Source: RPQJ01 sp963823535 (GTDB lineage: Bacteria; Pseudomonadota; Gammaproteobacteria; Steroidobacterales; Steroidobacteraceae). From it: a stretch of DNA of 64,000 nt. Positions within the stretch are counted from its first letter, which is position 1. Each line of letters begins with the position of its first letter. Under the pieces are notes generated by a model, which searched no databases, was not told the origin of the DNA, and saw only the letters and a list, made by a program, of their open reading frames with translations. The DNA lies in NCBI GenBank assembly GCA_963823535.1, contig CAWGLZ010000006.1:1240001-1304000 (forward strand). Direction: 5' to 3'. The translations under genes and the position numbers were made by a program. Shown in pieces: positions 35,705 to 42,878 of the stretch.

Positions 35705-36489
35705 GTCGTCACCTCGTCGATTCCACGTTTCTTCCCTGCCGGCGTCGTCGGCTGCTCGGCGACGTCCTCGAGCAAGGCGCGGACGTCGCGCGGCGACGCG
35801 ACGCGCACCTGAGCCTCGACACGGTCGCCCACCGCGACCGAAAGACCACCCACGCCTTCGACGGCGGCAAACCCGTCGAGGTCCGTGACGTCGTCGCCGA
35901 CGAAGATCGGACGACGTCCGGCGAACGGTTCCTCGGCCATGAACGCGCGGATCGCGTCCGCCTTGGTGACCGACGCGGGCTTCAGTTCCAGTACCCGCTT
36001 GCCCTCGAGGACGTGGTAGTCCCCGCCGAGTGGCGCCGCGATGTCGCGCATTTCCCGCCGCAGCACAGGCTCGAGTTCCGGCACGGCGCGGTAGTGCAGC
36101 GCGAGCGACGTTCCCTTGTCCTCCAGGAGCGTGCCGGGCGAGCGCTCGGCGAGGCTCGACAGGGCGACGCGCGCGTCCGCGAGCCCCGGGCCTGCCGGGC
36201 CCGACGAATGCACCACCCCGACGGCATCGCGCCGCTCCAGGCCGTGCAGTCCCGCCGCGGGCCAGTGGACCGGGGCGAACAATTCGTCGAGCGTGGCGAG
36301 GGAGCGTCCGCTGACGAGCGCGACCGCGCCGCCGAGCGCCTGCTGTACGCGCAGCAGAAGTTCCTTCAGCGAGGGTTCGACACGGACGGCGTCAGGCGTC
36401 GGTGCGATCTCGAGCAGAGTGCCGTCGACGTCGAGGAAGAGACACCAGCGCGAGTCGCTGCCGCCGCTTCCGGCGGAGCTGCGAAGCAT
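35701..36489 (-). CDS. otsB: Trehalose-6-phosphate phosphatase
   Basis: A 262-residue HAD phosphatase removing phosphate from trehalose 6-phosphate. Nucleophile Asp20 and acid Asp22 in 'CLFLDVDGTLLEIAPTPDAV', 'VALVSGRSLATLDELF', 'LELKPASVTKADAI', and 'RPIFVGDDVTDLDGFAAVEG' (metal site) are all present. The start at 36489 gives the usual family length; no clear ribosome site precedes it, and a 35-codon in-frame extension upstream is possible, with a GGGAGGA before a CTG. Upstream of and coupled to otsA. Confidence 0.94.
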   Translation of the reverse strand: MLRSSAGSGGSDSRWCLFLDVDGTLLEIAPTPDAVRVEPSLKELLLRVQQALGGAVALVSGRSLATLDELFAPVHWPAAGLHGLERRDAVGVVHSSGPAGPGLADARVALSSLAERSPGTLLEDKGTSLALHYRAVPELEPVLRREMRDIAAPLGGDYHVLEGKRVLELKPASVTKADAIRAFMAEEPFAGRRPIFVGDDVTDLDGFAAVEGVGGLSVAVGDRVEAQVRVASPRDVRALLEDVAEQPTTPAGKKRGIDEVTT

Positions 36490-36711
36490 GGGCTGCAATG
36501 GAGATGGCGTCAGATGTCCTCCCGGCCCTTGGCCATGGAATACGCGGTCCGGCACGGCGGTGGTTGAGAGCGGGCGGTCGCGCGGTCGGGGCACGCGAAA
36601 GAGACGCGGTGCCCATGGGCGACCGCTCGCCTCGCAATGGGGTAGTCTAGGTCACGGCCTCCTGCATCCCCAGAGAGGAAATGTCATGACTCGCATGAGG
36701 GAATCTCACAA

Positions 36712-37653
36712 GTGGCCCGTTCGCTCCCGCCGCTGACGGCGTTGCGCGCTTTTGAGGCCGCGGCACGCCAGCTGAGCTTCACGAAGGCGGCCCGGGAACT
36801 GAACGTCACGCCTGCCGCGGTCAGTCACCAGATCCGCGGCCTCGAGAAGTACCTGGGCGTGACGCTCTTCCGCCGCACGACGCGGCGTCTGGTTCTCACG
36901 GAGCAGGGACAGCAGGCGGCCGAGTACTTCCGCGAGGGATTCGATCGACTGGCGCGCGGCGTGGACCTGCTGCGGTCCGCGGATGGCGGGGGCGTGCTGT
37001 CGCTCAGCACCACGTCCGCGTTCGCGACCCGCTGGCTCGTGCCGCGGCTCGGGCGCTTCGCCCGGCGCTGCCCGGGGCTGGACCTGCGGTTGAAGACCGG
37101 GAACCAGCCGGTCGACTTCGATCACGACGAAGTGGACGTCGCGGTGCGCATCGGTCGCGGCGCCCTCGACGGCGTGATCGCGGTCCCGCTCTTCGGCGAG
37201 TGCATTGCGCCGGTGGCGAGTCCTGCATTCATCCGCCAGCACGGGATCCGCCGGCCGGGCGATCTTGCCCGGGTCCTGCTGCTGCACGACGACTCGATGC
37301 GTCGTGCCGGGCGACCGGGCGGCTGGTCCGAGTGGTTCCGGCTCGCCGGTGTACGAGGTGTGGACAGCAGCGTCGGGACGCATTTCGACGACGGCCATCT
37401 CGCGCTCCAGGCGGCGGCGGCGGGCAGGGGCATGGCGCTCGGGCGGCTGGCATACGCGCTCGACGACCTGACCGCCAGGCGACTCAGGCGTCCGTTTGCG
37501 CCCGTTCTCGAACTCGACGTCAAGTACAACCTGCTCATCCCCGAGGCCCGCGCCGCGGAGCCTGCGATCACGGCGTTCCGCGCGTGGCTGGAGCAGGAAG
37601 CCGCCCTGTTTCTTCCCAGGCTGCGCGCACTGTCCGGAGGGCAGCGACCATGA
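36712..37653 (+). CDS. LysR-family regulator (GcvA-like)
   Basis: A 313-residue LysR regulator of the GcvA/AmpR type: 'LPPLTALRAFEAAARQLSFT' and 'NVTPAAVSHQIRGLEKYLGV' form the winged helix, 'SLSTTSAFATRWLVPRLGRF' opens the effector domain. The GTG start matches homologues ('MARxLPPL'). An out-of-frame ATG with a good ribosome site lies 26 bases upstream and reads a 16-codon peptide that overlaps this start. The stop overlaps the next start (ATGA), so the regulator is cotranscribed with the methyltransferase-sulfotransferase-aminotransferase genes, an unusual but known arrangement for autoregulated LysR operons. Confidence 0.92.
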   Translation: MARSLPPLTALRAFEAAARQLSFTKAARELNVTPAAVSHQIRGLEKYLGVTLFRRTTRRLVLTEQGQQAAEYFREGFDRLARGVDLLRSADGGGVLSLSTTSAFATRWLVPRLGRFARRCPGLDLRLKTGNQPVDFDHDEVDVAVRIGRGALDGVIAVPLFGECIAPVASPAFIRQHGIRRPGDLARVLLLHDDSMRRAGRPGGWSEWFRLAGVRGVDSSVGTHFDDGHLALQAAAAGRGMALGRLAYALDDLTARRLRRPFAPVLELDVKYNLLIPEARAAEPAITAFRAWLEQEAALFLPRLRALSGGQRP

Positions 37654-38423
37654 AGATCCTGTTGTCGACACTGGCCTGCACGGTTCTCGCGATCACGGTC
37701 GGACCGCAGGAGGCGCATGCAGAGGAGGCGACGGCCATCGCCGCGGCGCTCGCCAGCCCGGACCGGCCCGCCGCCGACCGGGAGCAGGACGAGCGGCGCA
37801 GGTCGGGCGACCTCCTGGCGTTCCTCGGCGTCGTCCCGGGCATGCGCGTCCTCGATGCGTTCTCGGCCGGCGGCTACTACACGGAACTGCTGGCGCGCAT
37901 CGTGGGGCCGCAGGGCGAGGTCATCGCCTACAACAATCCACCGTACGCAAAGTTCGCGGAGAAGCAGATCGCCGCGCGCTACGCGGGCAATCGGTTGCCG
38001 AACGTCCGCCAGCTCACGGTCCCGCTGGAGGAACTCGATCTCGAGCCGGAGCGCCTCGACGCGGCGATCTTCGTCATGTCCTATCACGACCTCTACTGGC
38101 GGCCGACCGACGGGTCGTGGCCCGCCACCGATCCGCGGCTGATGCTCGCCAGGCTGTTCGAGGCGCTCGAGCCCGGTGGCGTCGTGGTCGTGCAGGACCA
38201 CGTGGCCGCGGCCGGCGTCGATCCGGTGATCGGCGTCGGCGAACTGCATCGCATCGATCCGGCGGTCGCGAAGCGCGACTTCCTCGACGCAGGATTCGTG
38301 TTCGACGGCGAGAGCGGCATCCTCGCGCATCCGGAAGACGACCACACGAAGCTCGTCTTCGATGACGCGATCCGCGGTCGCACGGACCAGTTCGTGTTCA
38401 GGTTCCGCAAGCCGCCACGGTGA
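37650..38423 (+). CDS. Exported class I methyltransferase-like protein
   Basis: A 257-residue protein with a signal peptide (cleavage after 'EAHAEE' region) and a Rossmann-like SAM-methyltransferase core: 'VPGMRVLDAFSAGGYYTELL' (motif I, with Ala-Gly-Gly instead of Gly-x-Gly-x-Gly), 'QGEVIAYNNPPYAK', 'LDAAIFVMSYHDLYWR' (motif IV region) and 'LEPGGVVVVQDHVAAAG'. Similar proteins are annotated as methyltransferases although SAM is not expected in the periplasm, so true activity is doubtful. It starts inside the regulator stop codon and its stop overlaps the sulfotransferase start. Confidence 0.85.
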   Translation: MKILLSTLACTVLAITVGPQEAHAEEATAIAAALASPDRPAADREQDERRRSGDLLAFLGVVPGMRVLDAFSAGGYYTELLARIVGPQGEVIAYNNPPYAKFAEKQIAARYAGNRLPNVRQLTVPLEELDLEPERLDAAIFVMSYHDLYWRPTDGSWPATDPRLMLARLFEALEPGGVVVVQDHVAAAGVDPVIGVGELHRIDPAVAKRDFLDAGFVFDGESGILAHPEDDHTKLVFDDAIRGRTDQFVFRFRKPPR

Positions 38424-39148
38424 TGCGCCTTGCCCTGTGGTCGGGTCCGCGCAACCTCTCGACCGCCTTCATGCGCTCCTGGGGAAACCGGGTTGACACG
38501 GCGGTCGTCGACGAACCGTTCTATGCGCACTACCTGCGGGCGACGGGCCTCGATCACCCGGGGCGGGAAGAGATTCTTGCCCGCCACGAGACCGACTGGC
38601 GTCGTGTGGTCGATGCGCTGCTGGCGCCGCTGCCGGCAGGGATCGAGATCCTGTACCAGAAGCAGATGTCCCATCACCTGCTCCCGGACATGGGGCGGGA
38701 TTGGCTCGGCGAGATGACGCATGCGTTCCTGATCCGCGATCCACGGCCGATGCTGGCGTCGCTCGGCGGAAAGCTCGGCCGTTTCGACCTGCTGGCGACC
38801 GGACTGCCGCAGCAGGTCGAGATCTTCGAGCACGTGCTGCGGACCACGGGACGCGTGCCGCCCGTCGTCGATGCAGCGGACCTGCTCGCGGCGCCGGAAG
38901 CCGTGCTGCGGGCGCTCTGCGGCGCGCTCGGCGTGCCGTTCTCCGATCGCATGCTGCGCTGGCCGCCGGGGCCGCGGTCCACCGACGGGATCTGGGCCCG
39001 TCACTGGTACGAGCGCGTGGAGCGCTCGAGCGGCTTCGAGCCGCCGGCCACGGAGGAAGACGTGACGCTGCCCGACCGCCTGGCCGGGATCGAGGCCCGC
39101 TGCCGGCCCCTGTACGCGCGGCTCCATTCCCACCGCATCACCGCCTGA
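38423..39148 (+). CDS. Sulfotransferase-family P-loop protein
   Basis: A 241-residue protein whose N-terminus 'RLALWSGPRNLSTAFMRSWG' is the phosphosulfate-binding-like loop of a sulfotransferase family often found next to, or fused with, class IV aminotransferases. 'ADLLAAPEAVLRALCGALGV' and 'HAFLIRDPRPMLASLGGKL' are further family segments (the Arg-Asp-Pro corresponds to the 3'-phosphate-binding region). True sulfotransfer is not established for this subgroup. The ATG at 38423 overlaps the previous stop (TGATG); a GTG one codon earlier is the alternative start. Confidence 0.82.
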   Translation: MRLALWSGPRNLSTAFMRSWGNRVDTAVVDEPFYAHYLRATGLDHPGREEILARHETDWRRVVDALLAPLPAGIEILYQKQMSHHLLPDMGRDWLGEMTHAFLIRDPRPMLASLGGKLGRFDLLATGLPQQVEIFEHVLRTTGRVPPVVDAADLLAAPEAVLRALCGALGVPFSDRMLRWPPGPRSTDGIWARHWYERVERSSGFEPPATEEDVTLPDRLAGIEARCRPLYARLHSHRITA

Positions 39149-39158
39149 GGGTCCCCAC

Positions 39159-40115
39159 GTGCTGCAGAAATTCGATCCCCGCAACCGCGACCTGATCGTG
39201 AACGTGAACGGCAGGCTCGTGCATCGCGACGCTGCGGGCGTGAGCCCGTTCGATTCCGCGGTGCAGGGTGGCGATGCCGTCTGGGAGGGTCTGCGCCTCT
39301 ATCGGGGAAGGATCTTCCGGCTGGAGCAGCATCTCGATCGCCTGGTGAGTTCCGCGAAGGCGCTGGCCTTCGCCCAGATTCCCGGGCGCGAGGAGATCGT
39401 CGACGAGGTCCGCCGCACGCTCGAGGCCAACGGCATGCATGACGGCGTGCACATCCGCCTCACGCTGACCCGCGGCGTCAAGGTGACGTCGGGCATGGAT
39501 CCACGACTCAACCAGTCGGGCCCGACGCTGATCGTGCTGGCCGAGTACAAGCCACCCGTCTATCCGGCGGACGGGATCACGCTCGTCACCAGCAGCCTGC
39601 GTCGCTTCCCGCCCGACTGCCTGGACCCGAAGATCCACCACGCCAACCTGCTGCAGTCGATCCTCGCCAAGATCGAGGCCAACGTGGCCGGCGCCGACGA
39701 CGCACTGATGCTGGACGTGCGCGGATTCGTCGCCGAGACCAATGCCACGCACGTGTTCATCGTCGACCAGGGCCGGGTGCGTACGCCGCGCCTGGTGGCC
39801 TGTCCGGAGGGCGTCACACGCGGTGCCGTGCTGGAACTGTGCCAGGCCCGGGACATCCCCTGCGACGAATGCGACCTGACGCTGACCGAGGTCTATCGCG
39901 CGAGCGAGATGTTCTGCTCGGGCACCATGGGAGAACTCGCCGCCGTGGCGCGGGTCGATGGCCGCCTCATCGGCGACGGCCGGCCGGGACCGGTGACGCG
40001 CCGGCTCTCCGGGCTGTTCCGCGCGCTGACCGAGCGGGAAGGGACGCCGGTCACGACATCCGCTGCAGCTGCTTCGCATGCCACCGCAGGTGATCCTCCA
40101 TCAACGTCTGTATGA
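39159..40115 (+). CDS. Class IV aminotransferase (branched-chain / D-amino-acid type)
   Basis: A 318-residue fold-type IV PLP enzyme. PLP lysine is Lys158 in 'DCLDPKIHHANLLQS'; 'FDSAVQGGDAVWEGLRLYRG' and 'AETNATHVFIVDQGRVRTP' and 'EMFCSGTMGELAAVARVDG' are diagnostic. It could be a branched-chain aminotransferase, D-amino-acid transaminase or aminodeoxychorismate lyase relative; no ilv context supports the first. GTG start with GAGGG 8 bases upstream. The pairing with the sulfotransferase-like gene is recurrent. The last ~20 codons overlap the end of the convergent hydrolase gene and look like low-complexity read-through ('TTSAAAASHATAGDPPSTSV'). Confidence 0.88.
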   Translation: MLQKFDPRNRDLIVNVNGRLVHRDAAGVSPFDSAVQGGDAVWEGLRLYRGRIFRLEQHLDRLVSSAKALAFAQIPGREEIVDEVRRTLEANGMHDGVHIRLTLTRGVKVTSGMDPRLNQSGPTLIVLAEYKPPVYPADGITLVTSSLRRFPPDCLDPKIHHANLLQSILAKIEANVAGADDALMLDVRGFVAETNATHVFIVDQGRVRTPRLVACPEGVTRGAVLELCQARDIPCDECDLTLTEVYRASEMFCSGTMGELAAVARVDGRLIGDGRPGPVTRRLSGLFRALTEREGTPVTTSAAAASHATAGDPPSTSV

Positions 40116-40932
40116 AGTAGTAGCCGTGGTCGTAGCCGGCGTGCATGCGCAATTCGAAGGCCTGGCCCGAGCGGCGGCACGCATCGGCGAAGATCTCCGG
40201 GTTCAGTTGCTCGGCAAGGAACTGATCGGCCGTTCCCTGGTCGACGAGGATCGGCGCGTGGAACGGGCGGGTCGCCACGAGCACGCTCGCGTCGTAGTCG
40301 GTCCATCGTGATTCGTCCGGGCCCAGGTAGCCGCGAAAGGCCGTGCGGCCCCAGGGGCACTGCAGGGGCGCCGCGATCGGCGCGAAGGCCGACAGCGACC
40401 GGTACTGGCCGGGATTGCGCAGCGCGCACACCAGGGCGCCGTGGCCGCCCATCGAATGCCCGAAGATGCCCTGCCGATCCGGGTCGGCCGGGAACCGGGC
40501 GGCGAGCAGGGCCGGCAGTTCGCGCGTGACGTAGCTGTACATCCGGTAGTGCGCGGACCAGGGCGCCTCGGTCGCGTCCACGTAGAAGCCTGCGCCCAGC
40601 CCGAAGTCCCAGCTGGCGTCGTCGCCGGGCAGGCGCGGCTGGCGCGGACTCGTGTCCGGCGCCACGAGCATGAGCCCGAGCTCGGACGCCATCCGCAGGG
40701 CGCCGGCCTTGATCATGAAAGTCTCCTCGCTGCACGTGAGGCCGGCGAGGTAATAGAGCACCGGCACGCGCCCGTGCTGCGCCTGCGGCGGTTCGTAGAC
40801 CGCGAACCGCATCTCGGTGGCGCACTCGGTCGACGCGTGTGCATGGAAGCGCAGGACGCCGCCGAAGCAGGCGTGTTCGGAAATGATCTTCAAGGTCCCA
40901 CCCCCGTTTCCTTGCCGTGCAGGCGCGGTCAC
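40051..40932 (-). CDS. S-formylglutathione hydrolase
   Basis: An esterase-D-type alpha/beta hydrolase that releases formate and glutathione from S-formylglutathione, second step of glutathione-dependent formaldehyde oxidation. Nucleophile Ser160 in 'GIFGHSMGGHGALVCA', oxyanion region 'PVLYYLAGLTCSEETFMIKA', and the catalytic His in 'HAGYDHGYYFIQTLMEDH'. The GTG start at 40932 is 4 bases after the stop of the dehydrogenase gene; a TTG at 40893 would give 'KIISEHACFGG' as N-terminus and a 280-residue protein, closer to the family. Operon with the class III alcohol dehydrogenase. Confidence 0.95.
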   Translation of the reverse strand: MTAPARQGNGGGTLKIISEHACFGGVLRFHAHASTECATEMRFAVYEPPQAQHGRVPVLYYLAGLTCSEETFMIKAGALRMASELGLMLVAPDTSPRQPRLPGDDASWDFGLGAGFYVDATEAPWSAHYRMYSYVTRELPALLAARFPADPDRQGIFGHSMGGHGALVCALRNPGQYRSLSAFAPIAAPLQCPWGRTAFRGYLGPDESRWTDYDASVLVATRPFHAPILVDQGTADQFLAEQLNPEIFADACRRSGQAFELRMHAGYDHGYYFIQTLMEDHLRWHAKQLQRMS

Positions 40933-40936
40933 GCCG

Positions 40937-42046
40937 TCAGAACGTCACGACGCTGCGGATCGATTCGCCCGAGTGCATGAGGTCGAACGCACGGTTGATC
41001 TCCGGCAGCGGCATGACGTGCGTGATCAGGTCGTCGATGTTGATCTTGCCGTTCATGTACCAGTCCACGATCCTCGGTACGTCGGTGCGGCCGCGCGCGC
41101 CGCCGAAGGCCGTGCCCTTCCACACCCGGCCCGTCACGAGCTGGAATGGCCGCGTGCGAATCTCCTGGCCGGCGCCGGCGACGCCGATGATCACGGAGAC
41201 GCCCCAGCCGCGGTGACAGCACTCGAGGGCCTGGCGCATGAGATCGACGTTGCCGACGCACTCGAAGCTGTAGTCGGCACCGCCGTCGGTCAGCGCGACC
41301 AGGAACGGCACGAGGTCGCCCTCGACCTCCCGCGGGTTCACGAAGTGGGTCATGCCGAACTTCTCCGCGAGGGGCTTGCGCGCCGGGTTGATGTCCACCC
41401 CCACGATCCTGTCCGCGCCCGCGAGACGCGCGCCCTGGATGACGTTGAGCCCGATGCCGCCGAGCCCGAAGACGACGACGTTCGCGCCCGGCTCGACCTG
41501 CGCGGTGTTGATCACGGCCCCGATGCCGGTGGTGACGCCGCAGCCGATGTAGCAGACCTTCTCGAAGGGCGCGTCCTCGCGGATCTTCGCCAGCGCGATT
41601 TCCGGCAGCACCGTGTAGTTGGAGAAGGTCGAGCACCCCATGTAGTGGTGGATCTTCTCTCCACCGAGGGAGAAGCGGCTGGTGCCGTCCGGCATGACGC
41701 CCTGGCCCTGCGTCGCGCGGATCGCCGTGCACAGGTTGGTCTTGCGCGACAGGCAGCTCTTGCACTGCCGGCACTCGGGCGTATAGAGCGGAATCACGTG
41801 GTCGCCCTTGCGCAGCGACGTCACGCCCGGGCCCACGTCCACGACGAGGCCCGCGCCCTCGTGGCCGAAGATCACCGGAAAGAGGCCCTCAGGGTCCGCG
41901 CCCGACCGGGTGAACTCGTCCGTGTGGCAGATGCCGGTGGCACGGATCTCGACGAGCACTTCGCCGGCCTTCGGGCCGTCGAGGTCCACGGTCTCGATGA
42001 CGAGAGGCTGGCCGGCCCGGTAGGCGACGGCGGCGCGTGTCTTCAT
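40937..42046 (-). CDS. S-(hydroxymethyl)glutathione dehydrogenase / class III alcohol dehydrogenase
   Basis: A 369-residue zinc enzyme oxidising S-hydroxymethylglutathione with NAD; also an S-nitrosoglutathione reductase. Catalytic zinc: Cys40 ('GICHTDEFTRSG'), His62-Glu63 ('FGHEGAGLV') and a later Cys in 'CYIGCGVTTGIGAV'; structural zinc Cys92, Cys95, Cys98 and Cys106. The Rossmann motif is 'VVVFGLGGIGLNVIQGARLA'. Start at the ATG after CAGGAG. Upstream of the S-formylglutathione hydrolase: the pair detoxifies formaldehyde, which would arise for instance from methanol oxidation or demethylation. Confidence 0.96.
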   Translation of the reverse strand: MKTRAAVAYRAGQPLVIETVDLDGPKAGEVLVEIRATGICHTDEFTRSGADPEGLFPVIFGHEGAGLVVDVGPGVTSLRKGDHVIPLYTPECRQCKSCLSRKTNLCTAIRATQGQGVMPDGTSRFSLGGEKIHHYMGCSTFSNYTVLPEIALAKIREDAPFEKVCYIGCGVTTGIGAVINTAQVEPGANVVVFGLGGIGLNVIQGARLAGADRIVGVDINPARKPLAEKFGMTHFVNPREVEGDLVPFLVALTDGGADYSFECVGNVDLMRQALECCHRGWGVSVIIGVAGAGQEIRTRPFQLVTGRVWKGTAFGGARGRTDVPRIVDWYMNGKINIDDLITHVMPLPEINRAFDLMHSGESIRSVVTF

Positions 42047-42182
42047 GACGGCTCCTGGATTGGACGTTGCCAGGGGGAAGCCTAGCGCACCGGGCGGCGA
42101 CCGCGCACGGCGGGTACCTGCAACCCTTGGGCCCGCCGCTGCATCCAACCCTGCATCGGCCCGATTCCAATGGAGCAAGAGG

Positions 42183-42824
42183 ATGATCCGTTACGCAGCC
42201 ACCCTGATGTTCGCCGTCTCCGCCGTCGCGCTGGGCGCTTCGGAGAACATGAGCAGGATCAACGGCAGTCTCCGCGTGGAAGCAGGCCGGCAGGCAGGCG
42301 ACGTTTCGACCGTGAACGGCTCCATCACCCTGGAGACGGGCACGAGCGCGCGCGAAGTCGAGACGGTGAACGGCTCCGTGCGGCTCGAGTCGCACGCCGC
42401 CGCCCGGTCGCTCGAGACCGTGAACGGCGGGGTCGTCCTCGAGGAGGGCGCGCAGGTGAGCGAGGGCGTGAGTGCGGTCAATGGCCGGCTCACGCTGCGG
42501 CAGGGCGCGCGCGTCGGCGGGCGGCTCGAGAACGTCAACGGCGAGTTTCGGCTCGAAGGCGCAGCGGTGGGCGCCGGGATCGAGACCGTCAATGGCGACG
42601 TCTTCGTTGGCGCCGGTTCGCGCGTGGACGGAGGCATTCACGTCAAGGAGTCGCGTGGCTGGGGCCGCTGGAAGGCCTCCAGCAATCCGGAAATCACCGT
42701 CGAGTCGGGCGCGGTCGTCAACGGCCCGCTGCGCTTCGAGCGCGAGGTGGATCTCTACGTCGGGGACGGCGCAGTCATCGGTCCCATCGAGGGCATCGCG
42801 CCGCGGCGCCAGGGGATCCCGTGA
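42183..42824 (+). CDS. Exported beta-solenoid repeat protein
   Basis: A 213-residue protein with a short signal peptide ('ATLMFAVSAVALGAS') and six or seven repeats of 18-19 residues beginning Val/Ile-Asn-Gly: 'VNGSITLETGTSAREVET', 'VNGSVRLESHAAARSLET', 'VNGGVVLEEGAQVSEGVSA', 'VNGRLTLRQGARVGGRLEN', 'VNGEFRLEGAAVGAGIET', 'VNGDVFVGAGSRVDGG'. The periodicity and alternating small/hydrophobic residues indicate a right- or left-handed beta-helix like bactofilin/polymer-forming or DUF4097-type domains. Role unknown; perhaps an envelope scaffold. Ribosome site 'ggagcaagagg' abuts the ATG. Confidence 0.82.
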   Translation: MIRYAATLMFAVSAVALGASENMSRINGSLRVEAGRQAGDVSTVNGSITLETGTSAREVETVNGSVRLESHAAARSLETVNGGVVLEEGAQVSEGVSAVNGRLTLRQGARVGGRLENVNGEFRLEGAAVGAGIETVNGDVFVGAGSRVDGGIHVKESRGWGRWKASSNPEITVESGAVVNGPLRFEREVDLYVGDGAVIGPIEGIAPRRQGIP

Positions 42825-42857
42825 AATGAAAAGGGGGCGGTCGCCTGACCGCCCCCC
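42825..42857 (-). terminator. Rho-independent terminator of the PhoX-like gene
   Basis: Read on the minus strand, a perfect 10-bp GC-rich stem (42833-42842 with 42847-42856, 4-base loop) is followed by CTTTTCATTT, a good U-rich tail. It lies 22 bases beyond the stop of the DUF839 gene. On the plus strand it immediately follows the repeat-protein gene but lacks a U-run, though it may act in both directions. Confidence 0.85.
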
Positions 42858-42878
42858 GTGGTACACCTTCCGTGACGC

